Positions 1 to 13,496 of a stretch of DNA of 64,000 nucleotides are shown in pieces. Both the position numbers and the translations under genes were made by a program. Positions within the stretch are counted from its first letter, which is position 1; the number at the start of each line of letters is the position of its first letter. Source of the stretch: Atopsyche davidsoni. Lineage: Eukaryota > Arthropoda > Insecta > Trichoptera > Hydrobiosidae. Below the pieces are notes generated by a model. That model was not told the origin of the DNA and did no database searches. It worked only from the letters and a program-made list of their open reading frames with translations. Location: the NCBI GenBank assembly GCA_022113835.1, contig JAILWY010000002.1, positions 8,844,501 through 8,908,500 on the forward strand. The letters run 5' to 3'.

Positions 1-2849
1 GATTCTATTTTTCAAGGTATTTTACCGCTTGGTAAAAGAATGTCTGGGATAAACCAAGACATACGTTTAGTACAAATATTAAAACTTTGAAATGTATTTA
101 ATTTGATATTAAGAATATTGTTTAAATAGAAGTAATGCCTACTAAGAGGTTCAGCAGGTGATCCTCCAGTCGGAGACAGGTCATGTCCTTGGCTCACCGA
201 GCTCCGATTGTCCCCGCCAACTGCGGCTCGCGCACTCCACCGTTATGAATAAATTCCTCTCCTACTGCATTAATCATTCTTCGAAGACTGGAATATTTAT
301 GATGCATAGATATGCAGGTCCTGTTGAATGCCGACTGCCGATGAATAATTTATTGCACAACCTCGTTATAAGAAGAACAGCTATACGTCATAAAGTTCTA
401 GCATCGATCTTATTTATACAAACCGTTCGTGCTATTTTATCATTGAGCGCTTCCCCAAAATGCAAAGCTTCTTACTGAATTAAACTATCAAGATATAATT
501 CAATGCTTTATTTATATTTAACAAAAATTATAATCCAGTTTATACAAAAAAAAAAATTTTAAACTCTCGTTTGTTTAATGGTCAATGGTAAAATATAAAC
601 ATATATTACTTGTCATGAATAAATGCAGTTTTAATGCTTTTTTTAAATAGGAAAATATATAAAATGAATTAAAAATGTATATCTACTGAATTTAAGTTTT
701 TTTTAAATCAACATTTTAAACAAATCCACAGTGTGTTTTAATAAACCGTCCACATTCTGAAATTATATTTTCCAAATGATCCTGCCTTTTTAAGTAAAAT
801 CAAGAGCTTTTAATGCCGTCAATTTAATTTGACTGTGAAGAAATTATCTCAGTTTTGAGCCACTGAGTAAAACCGCTTTTATTTTAATTTACCATCCGGC
901 GGTAGCGCGCGCCGCCAACAAAGTGAATTTTTGTTCGCTTCACGGGGCAGCGCACAGTGGGGCACTTCGCCAATCAAGAAGGACGAAATTTTTTTTGAAA
1001 TGTTTATTTAAAAATGAATTATTATGTAGAATAAAAGTTTAAATAATAATACAAAATAAATATGTAAATACATTTTGCTTTTAGGTGATTTGATATGTTC
1101 AACTTTACAAGCAGCCGAATGTTTGTCGAGTGACTTTTTTTCATCTTTTATATGTAAAGCGATATGAAATACAGTAAATATTATGTTGGGGAGTATTTTT
1201 TTTAATTTTTGGCCAGCTTTATTATTTAAGTAGCCCCATGTGCGGTGCACTCACGCGGAAGGTTTGCCCTCCGACAGAATGTTCGCCCGCCGCCCCGGCC
1301 GCTCGCCACATCTCCTCTGCCGCCGGCATATAAACTCTTTCGCCGGGAGTGCCGGCCATATTGACTAGTGCTAGTGGTGGCCAACTCTATCATATTTCAC
1401 AATTTTGATTTATTTATAGAAGGATGCACCCGCGCCACCCCTGCCTACTGAAAATATCCACCGTGTACTCGCCCCCATTGAATATCGGCCGCGATAACAT
1501 AACCTAAATCTTACCTTACTTTTGACTCACAATTTTAACTTCACACCCAACTATACTCAAAAATAAAAATGATTATCTTAAAAGATAAACTATTCAAATT
1601 CAATCGAGTTAAAATATATATATATTGAATAGGTTGGAAACATCTGCCTTTCATTCCCCGGAATATTCCCCTTTTGCACAAAGCCAGCAAATGCAAATTT
1701 CAGCAGATTCAGAAGGCTCTGATTGAAATAATTCAGAAAGTTTCTTTGTTTACATACGATTAAGTGGATCTGTTTATTTCATTATTTGCCCCGCCACTCT
1801 CCCACCCATATTCCTGAAACCTCCTTCAAAAGTGTTTGAATAACCTCCTCTCCCATCCCCGATCGTAGTGGTGCTCTGCGAGAGATTTTTGAATTTTATT
1901 TACTACTGAAATTCAATATTTACCTTTTAATCTAATCGACAGCTCTGGGTTTTTAGTTTTTTTACTTTTATTTTCTTCGTTAAAAATTGTTTAATTATTT
2001 CTTGAAACATTTTATTCAAATATCTTTTTTTCTTTGCTGATTCTAGATATTATTCAAAAGGTTAACTTTTTTTTCAATGCTTTCAGATTGTAAATAATGT
2101 TGGTTATTTATTCCATACAGTGTTTTAAATATGTTCATTTAAATTACATATTGTATACATAAAAGAAAATAAATATTTAACATTTTTCTGTTTTTAAAGC
2201 AAAAGCGAAGCAAATATTCAGTTTACTCTTAAATTTCAATCAAATTTCAAAATCACAAATATTTTACACTAAATAACAATTCAATCCTTTGTCAAAAATA
2301 TTACCACGTTTTTCAATTAACTTCATAATTAATACATTGTGTGGTGCGTTATTATATTTTGAATCAAAATTAAGGCACCGCACAAAGCAATGCAGTGTTG
2401 CTCTCGATCCTCTGCACTTGCATTGTTCGGTGTGCTCTCGAAAAACGTTTCAAATGAAAAAGTTTCGAGAAGCCAAAAGCTGCCGTCCCGTAAAAATTAC
2501 ACCGTAAAATTAATATGTACACAGCGGGTGGGCACTTCAGTTTACAGCCTTTACGGGGCACTCTTTTCACGGCCATAATTAAACAGAAGGGAACGCCCTT
2601 CAGTATAAACACAAAAATCAGGCCAAGAATGCTCCATTGTAAGACACCCGAAATTTCAGGAAAAAAACAGCGTTTACGTGGAATATTTAATCCGCCTGTT
2701 TTAATGTGCTCACAACAATCGCATTTATGGTATATATCAGTGAAACGAAGATCATTTCACCAGTTTCAAGTTTCACTAACGTCCCCGCAATTCACATTGT
2801 AACTGACCTTAAATTTTCCTTTTTCTTTGCTTCTCCAATTAAGCATATG
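1..2849. other. AT-rich non-coding DNA with two GC-rich patches
   Basis: No convincing exon or RNA gene. Open frames are short and interrupted. GC-rich patches lie at about 890-970 and 1245-1380. The second contains CATATAAACT at about 1328-1337, followed by CpG-rich sequence and 'GCCGGCCATATTG' some 20-30 bases later, which has the general look of a TATA promoter. There is no coding sequence downstream to support this. An octamer ATGCAAAT occurs at 1691-1698. Confidence 0.5.
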
Positions 2850-3039
2850 TCTATTTTTTTATTTAACGTCAATCAGATGCGTATTTATTACCCATTACGG
2901 GTTTATTATATTATTACTAATATGATTAGGCACACTAGTTCATACATAGAAGATGATACGCGATACCACACAAATCACGATGATATTTTTCTGAGAGTTT
3001 CTTTAAATCATCCTCTATGTGCCTAATCATATTAGTAAT
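2850..3039. repeat. Foldback tRNA-related element, subfamily A, truncated
   Basis: The left arm carries the subfamily A outer sequence (GGGTTTATTATATTATTAC, then TAATATGATTAGGCACA). The right arm at about 3008-3039 is its inverted copy ending ATCATATTAGTAAT. The middle retains only the inner arm (ACACAAATCACGATGATATTTTTCTGAGAG) and has lost the tRNA-like part. The copy shows that the arms can survive as a short hairpin-forming unit. It was identified by similarity to the copies near 44, 54, 58 and 59 kb in this window. Confidence 0.8.
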
Positions 3040-6000
3040 CTTTAATTAAGTGTATATTCAATATTTGGTAAAAGTAAATTTTGATAAATCGATATAAATC
3101 GCATTTATACTTTCTTTCTAACAATCACTATCTCAATAATTTAATTTTAAGTTGTGTTGCAGCATATGTATCCGTATGTTACCCGCAGTTACAAAGCAAA
3201 AATAATGTCATCTTTCGAGGCTGTAACTAAAATTTTATTCAAAACACTCATAACGTGTTAAACAACTCGACGGTTCAGTTAATGTATAAAATAAATATAA
3301 AACTTCGCATGCGAACCGTGTGTGTATTAAACGAGTATAGCTATGCAGTCTAAACCACATTTGACATAAAATGATATTCCCGTTTTGCTCGATCTCTGGC
3401 ATACAATATACATCTGGAGCCGAGCCTTAAGCACGTCTCATCACGGCCGCCATTACAATGCCATTTATTTTTAGAATTCATTAAGGCAGAGACGACTCGT
3501 GTCAACTCCGCGCGCCCCACAATCAAGATATCTCCGAGCCCCCCCTGCGCCGTGTGGAATATTATTACTGGTTATAAAACGAGATCAAAAGTAAGCGGGG
3601 AACATTACCTGGAGCCAAACAAAGTCCCGGCTAGGTCTGGAATACCCAATTAAGGACAATTATCAAGACTCGCTGTGATGAATGACTGAGTACGCCGCAC
3701 ATAAGCTTGCTTTACTTATTAGCCTACGTTATTGCTACATGCAAAATATATTCTTGCACTCACACTAAACCGTAGATTTGTGATATCTTTATTCAAAAGT
3801 AATATATTTTTAGCTATGAGGCCTATTTTTTATTAATTCCAAATTTTAATTATTGTTATACAAATATATAAATATAATTCAACGGTGATTTTTTTAATGG
3901 TACATATAGCACTTAATTTATCCTTGGTTATTTTTTAAATAAATAATATATCATTCGCAAAACGTACAAAAATTATTTAGTAGTATTTAAGTATATACAT
4001 ATTATATGCAACGTTTTATATTTATAAGTTATCAGATACATAAATTCAGCTGGAGACTTCAAAGCGATTGCCTGCTTTTCAGTGCTGATGGTTTTCTTGA
4101 TGTTTTGCAACTCTCTCTGGCGCGGCATTGCTTCCGTGTAAGAGTGCAAAACTCACTCAAAGACTGGCTGACTTCTGAGGCCGGGAACGTTATGGATCCT
4201 CCTGGAACATCCCTCTATATGAGATCTATTCATCCCTTATCCCGCACCTGATCTCAGAGAGCTCATTGTCGGGCTTTTCGTCATGCTTTCTATGAAACGT
4301 GTGGGTTTGAATGCCGCCCGAGTCGATAGGGAAGTCAACTCAGATTTATATTCATAATATGATTGAGAACTAAGTACCTATTCTCGCTATTCATGTACAG
4401 GTCGTAATAATTATCTGTATTCAATCATATCCTTTGGAAAGTTAACGCTATATATGACGGGGATAGCATTATTTGGATGCTTCTATCTGCTTGCTAACGT
4501 GCGTCATTTTACTCTCGCGAAATTATATAGTTTTGACTTTTTGAAAGTCTTTTTCCGGTAAAATAAAAATAAAACGAGCAATACTAAAGTACAACATCGT
4601 TAAATCACTTTTTTTCGTAAATTTATTTATTTCACTTATATGATTCTACTTGCAAGAGAAAAGTCAGATTTAATAAATGTCGTATTATTTATGCATATCG
4701 ACACCCTTTCACCTGTCTGGCGAGCATTACCTTTCCCTGTGTCCACACGACTAGACTCTCGAGTGATAAAATATTCCCGATAAAGAGGGATGAACGCCCA
4801 GACGACGCTGAGGCGGCACTTCCTGGGCGAGGAGGTGCTGCAGCACTCCCCAGGCCAGTGAAGCAGCGCTTGAGGCCATAATTTATTGAACACGATATTA
4901 GTCCCAAGACACCCTTCTAATTGCACACACTTAAACTCCGCATTTAATTCTCATAAACCAGTTGATCGCTTGCGTCATCTCTGCACGATATTCTGTCAGT
5001 AGTTGCATAAATATTTTTTGTGACTTTACTCTAAATAAAAATCTTTACTCTGCCAATTTTTCCAAAAAGTATTAAAACTGTAAAAGGTTCCATGCAATAA
5101 AAATGGGATCATTATGAATTCTGGTGAGGCTATTTTAGCTCTAGAGGAACAATTAGCTAGATCCTTCGAGTCTCTGCAAGCGCAAAAAAAATAGCAAAAG
5201 ACGGATGCAAGAACGACCACAGCCTTTTTTCAGGACAGATTACAGCCAGCTGTACGCCCTACAGCCCTCGAAGATTAAGTTATGCTCCAGCTGCTAGCCA
5301 GGGAATCTTGCCTTATTTTCCTTCCCGGCTATTTCTTGCTTATTTTGCCCATTTTTTGCTTGCTTAAATTTCACTACGGTCGGTCGACTGCCATAGTGTT
5401 GTCCATATTGCCTGTTTTTATTTTCAGCAAATAGGAACTTAAACTGCGCTCTCAAAGTATTCTACAAATAAGCGAAAAAAAATAGATTTCCTGTGACAGT
5501 ACTTAGTGCGCGCTCTTCTGCGGCCATTACCCTACTTGCGCAAATGCAAATTTTCACTCTCCTCCTAAAAATAGCTTAATTTGAAAGGACACAAATAGCC
5601 TTTGTGTATTTCAACACAGAAAAATATGCTTCCTTAAAGACTACAGCAACGTTGAAATATTTTCTAATGTACACACTTTACTTGTGAAATTAGATTATCA
5701 AATAAATAATAGTGAATCACGTGCTTAAAAACAATATTTTATAGACAAAATACTCGTCTCGGTTATTGGAAAACACTTGTAACTTCAACAAGTTATTTAC
5801 TCGGCATAAAAAATGAAGTATTTTTTAAATTTTATATATGAATTTGCTACAAGTATATAACTCTTCTACAAACGCGATAAGATAAGAAATGCTATTATAT
5901 ATGCAAAGTTTATATTATTCTGTTATTATTTTCATGGAAATATTCATTTTTATGTGTATTTTATTTCAAAAGTGCGCCATAAGCTTCGGCCCATAAAAGA

Positions 6001-9000
6001 TCTCGAATTCATCACAAAAACAATAAATTATACAATCGATTACATAACATTCATGGCCACTTATCCGAGTACGTATTTGAATGCATAAAATTGACCTTTT
6101 CAGCCGAAGCCTGGCTTTCGAGGCTGTCGTTTGAATTGCGGCGCACGGGCCAATAAAACCTCCCGCAAAACGATCCGCCTTTCAGCCGCTAAACTTCTGT
6201 AAAATTATAATATACCTTCACTTCTGACGGCCACTCCAGGCGCGACCCTTCAGCGTGCGCGGACTTCGATTTTTTATTTAAGCCCTCTGGATTTGTTTAG
6301 GATCGCGGCCACTTTTTTAATTCCCAAAAATGTCGAGTGGATGCCCAGTTTTGTGGTTTTTTTTTTGTTCATTTTTTCATAATATAAAACCATTTTAATC
6401 GGCTTTATGTATTTTGTTTGAAGGGATTCTTTCAAAACCCTAACGGAGGTAGCTGAACTGGAAGGTGTGTCCATAATTTTTTTAGCAGTTTTTTATGTAT
6501 TATTTTTTTCATTTTTTTCAAAATATCACTACGCAAATTTATTATGATGCCTCTTTTTAATTTTAAAATATTTATCGTATTATTTAAAGTTTTTTTGAGA
6601 AGTGTTGATTTTTGAAGAAATACAGTTTCTGCCTCACCCAAATTAACTGAAAATAATATGTATTAAAAAAATGTATTAAAACTTCAAGCTACTATAGAAC
6701 TTTTATATAAAGTTTTTTCACTCTCTTATTCCCAATGCTGCATCGAAGACACCATCAACTGTACTGGGTCAAAATGGGCTCTATTCGCCCGTTAAAATTC
6801 CGTTTGGTAGTGATTTTACATTAGTTACAACAATTTTTTTTTCTTGATTTAAAAAATAGAAACAAATGAACCTGTAGATAATTACAACTCTCGGTCTTGA
6901 GCGATATGTTCAGGCGTTTTAGTCTCGATACGGAGGCTGTCTTAGGGAATTTCAGTTGACCCCAGTACTAGGACTGAAACATTGTAAATCTAAAAAAACC
7001 AAAGAAATAGTAATAGTTACCATAACATTCGAAATATGTATGCCATCTTATTCATTTCGTGAAATATATCTGGCTTGGTTATAAGATGACAGTTCAAAGT
7101 ATAAGCATTGAACTAATTCAAATAAACCTGCGGGTACCTTTCCGGCTACCCTATCAATCAGGGAGTGACTTACTAGTAAATATGATAAATCGATAGTCCC
7201 CGTATGGAGCACCATACAAAGTGGGTTCTTGTAAAAATGTGTTACGCGAACAATTAATAGCGACCCTGAGAACGCTTTATAAAAAATATTTTGCATCATC
7301 ATTTTTTATAATAAATCACATTTTATCAACTATACATGCTTGTCATAATATTTAATAAATTATAATTTTCAATACAATACACTAACTTTTTGGTTTTTAA
7401 AAAAACATATATTTTTTTCTAATTTATGGGATATTTACACATACGATAGTAATTAATATTCCTAGTTAAAATTATAATAAAGGCTGTACTGCCGGTTACC
7501 CTCGATTCAATTTTAACAAAAAAGTGTTAGCATGCATTATTAATATCAATCGCGATCCATCATTATGGTTGGCATACCGAAAAATATAATTTGATGCCAC
7601 GAATATTTTAAATAAATACTTACAGCAATGCATAACTCAAAAGAAGAACATAAAAATTTAAGTTTTGAATTTTAACATAAGTATATTAGATTTTTTTTTA
7701 TAAAATATACCCCTATATAAAAAAAAAAACCAGATGACGCTTGATGTCTTTTTTTGTCAGTAAGTTTTTCAAAGAAACACGAAAAATAAATGTGCACCGT
7801 TCTCATATTCCACGTTGTGTGGCTTTTTGTACTTATTTTGTAAATAGCTCAACTAATTGTAATTGTATACAGGGTAATATTTTAACATAATGTTTATATT
7901 ATTTAATACTATGATTAAAAACCTTTTAATATAATATGCTTAACTCAAAAACTTTAAAAATTTCTACTCGATTTTTTGATATTCCAGTTTGTTTAATCCT
8001 GAATAGTCCAAGTCTTCTTGTACTTCCTGTTTCCTGCAATACAGGGGTGTTAGTTACTAGATTTGCTTACTCTCCACACGTTTTGCATCCCCCGCCACCT
8101 CCATGGAGTGATTGATTCGGATGATTGATTCGAGTGATGGATTGAACATCCCCTAACCAATTGGGCGTGGTTTGTCGAGCAGTTTTAAATATTCACTCAC
8201 CTGTTGGTGAAAAAGTTCCCCTCTTTCGAATTGCTTTACATTTATCATCAATGAAGTTTTTTATTGAATTTATACAACTTTTACTATTTTGTTGAAAAAG
8301 TTGTGAAACCTATTGAAGCGAAGAGTAAAATTCATTTGATAAAAAAAAAGATTTCTATACAACGGACGAACCTAAATTTCAAATATATTTAATCAATAAA
8401 TCTAACGAATGCTGTAAAATGATGCTTTTTGAGGTATATTTTACTTTTTGGTGTCTTTGATGCAAACAGCTAAAAACATTGCTTTCCTAAATTAATGTTA
8501 TCTACTCTTTCATGTAAAAATACTACTAAACTAACAATGCGCCATGTTGCTTAATAGTTTTATTTACATTTTAAATAAACAACATTTTTTAAACGTAATA
8601 AAAAATAATTTAATTTTACTTGTAACCTTTATTTAGACTTTTTATTTTATTTCCTTGTTCAATTTCTCATTATCCTTCTCACTGCTTTTATGTATCGATT
8701 TATTAAATATATAACAGTTTCCAAAGTCTTCATTTCCTCGATCTCCATGGATAATTAAAACGATGTTGTTTAGCTCCATCTTCAATGGATTACCGCAAAG
8801 CTAAACTTTATTTTCAGTTTCCGTTTACAAATAGGGAATCACTAATGATCTTTAATAAATATTTGATAATTCCCTATTTTTACCCACCCTGGTGTATAGT
8901 TGATTAAATGAACTTTTAGTTATAGATTTACACATGGAATGCAGAAAATAATTCTAGATTGTTATCGCTGTTTATTATGTGAATCAATTAGTTTAACACA

Positions 9001-9955
9001 AAATATGATCTGACACAGTATCGATAGCAGAAACATCAGAACAAACAAAAGTACCACCAGATCTAAAAATCTTCCGATAAAATCTCAAAATACAAACAAT
9101 CGTAAAAATGTTCGCGATCGGATTTTATACAGCGTAAATAAAAATTAATTAGCTTTAATGGGGTTGTTTTTAGTTCTGTTCACTTTAGGGTTCAATTTTA
9201 TATTGATTGTTTTTCAAACGGCGGGTGTAAATATTCCAATTTTACTACGGCCTTAAAACACAATTCTATCCTCAAACAATTTCTTGGAAAGAGGCGTTAA
9301 AAATTTATAGCGCACCCAATTTTTACGAGTTGGATGCAAACATCGCCCGAATTTAATCGTTGGAAACATCATCCGTAAATTTCGCACGTTGATCCTTCTT
9401 TACGGCCATCTATTTCTGTCAAATTGACGGAGCAACACCATTCACAACAACACATTCACAACAGATTTGTGGAGATAAATTAGTAATGTTAAAGATGATT
9501 CTGTGGGTGACTACGAGCCCTGTGGTCCAGTGATTAAAACTGTCGATTACTATGATAGAATTCAAGGTTCGGATTTAATTTGCAACGGAACTACTCATTT
9601 TTTTTAAATAACAATTATTTTATTTGATAAATCATACACAATAAATAAAATTTGATAAAAATGTTTTACGAAGGTTTGGGGCATTAGCAACATTTCTAAG
9701 ACTTGCGTTACAAATTCACAAGTTTACAAGTTACAAATTTCTACTAATTATTTTACACAAATGCGTATCAATATATTTTAAAAACCACTTTATGAAATTC
9801 TGCTAAATATTGACGTATTGATTAAAATTGTTGCAGTAAATATTTTTTCACAAAATATTATTATAAGTGAATTATTTTGTTTCTAATAAACGATATTTTT
9901 TTAATTCAAATATAATATTTTATGCAGAAGTAACAATTGGACTTAGTGTGATTTC

Positions 9956-9956
<1 letters not shown>
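3040..9956. other. Non-coding, AT-rich
   Basis: No exon, RNA gene or clear transposon end recognised. A GC-richer, non-repetitive patch at about 3410-3610 and another at about 4060-4330 could be conserved regulatory DNA. Short imperfect tandem units of the type GATTGATTCGxxTGATTGATTCG lie at about 8108-8140. Open frames here are short and have no recognisable domain. Confidence 0.45.
9511..9595 (+). repeat. Possible decayed tRNA-derived SINE head
   Basis: The stretch GAGCCCTGTGGTCCAGTGATT followed about 35 bases later by AGGTTCGGATTTAAT resembles the A-box/B-box layout of tRNA-derived SINEs (consensus-like 'TGGTCTAGTGGTTA' and 'GGTTCGAATCCC'). Several bases are degraded. No TSD or 3' tail was delimited. 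A weak match, separate from the foldback family. Confidence 0.3.

Positions 9957-10021
<65 letters not shown>
9957..10021. repeat. (TA)n microsatellite
   Basis: Uninterrupted alternating TA for 64 bases (about 32 units). It is directly visible, and is perfect and therefore probably young or variable. It lies about 2 kb upstream of exon A. Confidence 0.98.
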
Positions 10022-10023
<2 letters not shown>

Positions 10024-12074
10024 TATTAGCTATTTAAATGAATATTTTTCAAATATAAAGCCAGTAGGTATATCTGATTTTCTTTTAAAGTCATTTCCCG
10101 AGGGAGATGAAACACTTTATATAAGCGCAAAGCCTTTATTTAAATTTAAAAATATTTTTATACAAAAACGTTTTTGAACGCATAGAAGATAGTTAAAGCT
10201 ATTTCAACTTATGACTATTTTAAAATTACTCATAACTCACAAAGTCTCTAGGGGAGAATATGAACTATAAAATGTATAATATAAACTTTAAAATATTTAA
10301 CAGGATACGTGAGATAACAGCGTCTACGTGGTAACGTTAGATATAATGTAAACTTTTATTTATAAAGAAATAACAACTTTCCCTATCTTTTACGTGATTA
10401 AAGTTATAAAAGTTCACTTTTGCCAGTAGGCAGCATTTTGACCTTAGTATATTTTATCATTTCATACTTTTTATGTTTATAGAATATTGTGTTAATTTCT
10501 TATTAAATATATTCTGATTTTTTTAAAGTGTATTTCAATTAGCTAAGACACAATTTGTGACACGAATAAAAATATAGTATTTGATAATTTTTTTTTTTTT
10601 GAAAAGTTACATAAAATAAACCTAGTATCTCTTCTATATATTAAACCGGTTCAAAATGCCAAGAATTATTTATTTTTCTCTTTTTATCAATGATAAATAC
10701 TGATAATAATTAAAACTACGTATTGGTCTTACTCTACTTTCAAGCTTTTTGACTTTTGCTGCTTTAAAAGTTATTTGACCGAACATATTTTATAAAAAAA
10801 TCCTAAGATTAACCTTATACAATTCCAAAATTGATTTTATACTGTACAGATATATTTAAAAAAATATATTAATTTAGACAGCTTTTTTTTTAAATTAAAT
10901 AAAATATAAATCCACAACCTTGTGACCGGTTAGCAGTTATTTCAACTCCTCCAGTACGAGGCTGTCATGTCCCCGTATTACAGAGATAAAATCTTAATCC
11001 AAAAGAGGCTTAAGCAAATTTTTTAGATATTAATTAACAGCAACTCCAGAAGCTGTGTTAAATATAGTTCAGTTAGGCGTGTAATGTATAGAATTAACTC
11101 AGCATTTTTCCAAAAACTTCTGGATTCTGGAGTACTGTGTATTTCAGTTCCTCTTTGCTTCCATCTCTTTCCACGATAACCGCTAACGGGAAGCCGGAAG
11201 TTAATGAAATTCCATAGAGCTACAAACAATAACAATTGATTATATCAGATAATTAACGAGAAGTTGAAGTGATCGAAGGCAGATCTGAAGTAACTTGAAG
11301 ACTTTCTCAAATTGGTTACGAGTATTATAAACCTATTGGAATTAATAAGATTAATTTTAAAATAATTGAAATGCTTACATAAACGCAAAGATTAATAATC
11401 ACGACAAAAACTTTATTACAAATGCGTAATTATAAAAACATAATACATAAAAATAAATATTAAAAAAATGTTTTACTGAAAATAGTTTAAGTGATTGAAC
11501 GTGAAATTTTCTAATCATATACTATGACAATGGTTTTAAAGTATTTTATTATAGCAATAAAAATCAAACAGTGATACAATTAAAATATTTTTAAATTAGT
11601 TGAATTTTTATTTATAATTGCTATTATAAACGAAATTATTCAGTCTTACGTCATTTTTTAAGCATAGACCATTAGCAGTAGAAACTAATAAAATGCAGTA
11701 AATATCATATAATTTGTTCACTTAAATTTAAAGTTTGATACACAAGTAAACAACCATTCTAAGATAGTCCAACGTCTTAAAGCTTAAGTGATTGATGGTG
11801 CTTACACAAGTTGCACAGTTTAGTGGCTAAACTCTCTTGCCAACTGCTGTCCTGTAACTTAGCATTTTAATCTAAGATTTTACTTGTTTTATGTATCGTT
11901 AAATGGTGGTACGTTGGATGTAAGTAAAACGTTACTACTGATCTATTGAGTACTTAATGTAAAATTACTGATTTATGATTGTTGTTGTATGTGGATATTA
12001 CTGATGCTGTGATAATGTATTAAACAATTTTTGGTATATTTTATTTAGTAATTGTTTGTTTTCGTTCGATGCAG
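10022..12074. other. Non-coding, AT-rich, 5' of exon A
   Basis: Intronic or upstream DNA ending in the T-rich acceptor tract of exon A (ATTTAGTAATTGTTTGTTTT followed by GATGCAG). No additional exon was recognised. An open frame on the minus strand at 11023-11235 has no recognisable domain. Confidence 0.5.
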
Positions 12075-12225
12075 GTGACAGAGGCATCAAACGAGACGAT
12101 GGTGGTGTCATCCCTGTCCTTCGCTCCGAGTCCTGATGATGACGGGACGCGCCTGCGCTGCCAGGCCGACAACCCTCGCCTTCCTGCCGCCCCACTTGAC
12201 GACTCCTTCACCCTCAACGTTGTCT
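12075..12225 (+). CDS. Sidestep-like Ig-superfamily protein, internal exon A (partial CDS)
   Basis: Internal exon of 151 nt, encoding 50 complete codons plus one base. It is preceded by a T-rich tract ending in GCAG and followed by the donor GTGAGT at 12226. The peptide runs from VTEASNETMVV to DDSFTLNVV. It contains the signature of an Ig-domain F strand (DDDGTRLRCQADNP, with Cys near codon 31) and a G strand (SFTLNVV), so it is the C-terminal half of one Ig domain. The pattern 'D-G-x-x-L-x-C-x-A-x-N-P' followed by 'NVVYPP' is known from the arthropod sidestep (Side) family, transmembrane axon-guidance and cell-recognition proteins that bind Beat receptors. Family assignment is by recognition, and the exact paralogue is not resolved. 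The exon is GC-richer than its surroundings. No upstream partner exon could be recognised in 1-12074. Confidence 0.88.
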
Positions 12226-12522
12226 GTGAGTGCTCTCTCCACTTACAATATATCTACCATGCAGACAACCTATGTAACCTCAATCATAGATGAATAAAAT
12301 TACTCATTACATGGTTTACATATTCAAAAAGAAACTGATTAATATTAACTTGTTTTATCATTTCATAGAGCCTTTTTATAATTCACAAATCTCAACATCA
12401 AATATCGCAGATTATTGCTCGATTATTTTGCCCGATTTTCAAAATGACACACATCCCAAATAAATATTTTGAGTGTGAATGTGTATTATGTTAGCTTGCA
12501 GAACAAACGCCATTCTTGTAAA

Positions 12523-12945
12523 CCATAGGTTGCCAAACTATTTTGTCCCGTCGACCCCTTGTCGAGTTTTCCTGTTTTTCGTAGACTTCTGTCTTGTTAA
12601 TATTGAATTTTTACAAATTCATCAACTTCAAACATATTTCTGACATCTGATATACAGGTGTGCCATATTTTATGTCGGTATGTAAACATTGAATAACTTT
12701 GACATTTATCAACCGATTGACTTGAGTAAACATGTTTTGAAACGTTAATTAAGTACAATTTTAACCATGCTTCACGCTGTGACGCTGTACATTGAAAATA
12801 GTCGTTCAGTTGTGTTAACTGATCCACTCTTATAGACCCCCATTTACAGTTCGCGGACCCCCAATTTAATTTTTCGCTGTCATCGACCACTTGCAGGGCA
12901 GAATCGACCCCTGGGGGTCGATATTGACCACTTTGGGAACCTATG
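12523..12945. mobile_element. Non-autonomous hAT-type element, copy 1
   Basis: The left end CATAGGTTGCCAAACTA and the right end CTTTGGGAACCTATG form short terminal inverted repeats of the hAT type (generic CAGxGGTTCCCAAA). The element is flanked by a perfect 8-bp duplication TTGTAAAC (12515-12522 and 12946-12953), as expected for hAT insertion. Subterminal sequence is rich in GACCCC/GGGGTC motifs. It shares most of its ends and interior with the element at 45216-45725. No transposase frame is present. It sits about 300 bp inside the large intron. Confidence 0.9.
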
Positions 12946-13049
12946 TTGTAAACGATGTAAATTTACATATATACTCAGAATTTTAAAAAATCACACCAAA
13001 GCCGATACATTTCAAGCACATACATACCTTGTGCAGATTTACACCCAAT

Positions 13050-13330
13050 TTCTCTGCGATCGTATCTGCCAAATTAGTTGATAGTTTGCCGTAATCCGGC
13101 ACAACGGACCGACCGAACAGACAGAGGCACAAAACAATGGGCGAAGAGGCGGTGCCGCACTCCATCGGCGGCTTAATTGAGCAAATATTGCGGGGCATCG
13201 CAGGCGAGCCGGCGACGCGATTAGGCCGCTGCGAGTTGCATGCGCCTCGAGTGACTGCCGCTCGGCCCGAGAGGCCTTTGTCCATGCCAATGTCCTTACT
13301 GAGGCTCTCGGGATGCACTTGTCATATTTG
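13050..13330. other. GC/CpG-rich non-coding island
   Basis: A block clearly richer in GC than its neighbours, with many CpGs, between a hAT relic and a mariner relic. It has overlapping open frames on both strands, which is expected of GC-rich DNA, and none resembles a known domain. It could be a conserved enhancer or silencer of the sidestep-like gene; that is inference from composition only. Confidence 0.3.
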
Positions 13331-13496
13331 ATAATTGGTTGTTTCGTATCATTATTGCTCGTGTTTGACTCCCGTACAAAGCGACACATTCAAACAATGA
13401 TTAACATTAACATAAAACCGATTTCGAATATTTGTAGCGAATAAGATTTTTTATACCAAAGTCATTTCTAGTGTTAGACTTGTAGGTTGAAATATA

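Noticed and set aside
1328..1370. TATA promoter
   Set aside because: TATAAA in a GC-rich patch, but no transcript or coding sequence downstream to support it; left as a remark.
8100..8145. Minisatellite
   Set aside because: Only about two to three imperfect units of a GATTGATTCG-type motif; too short to call.
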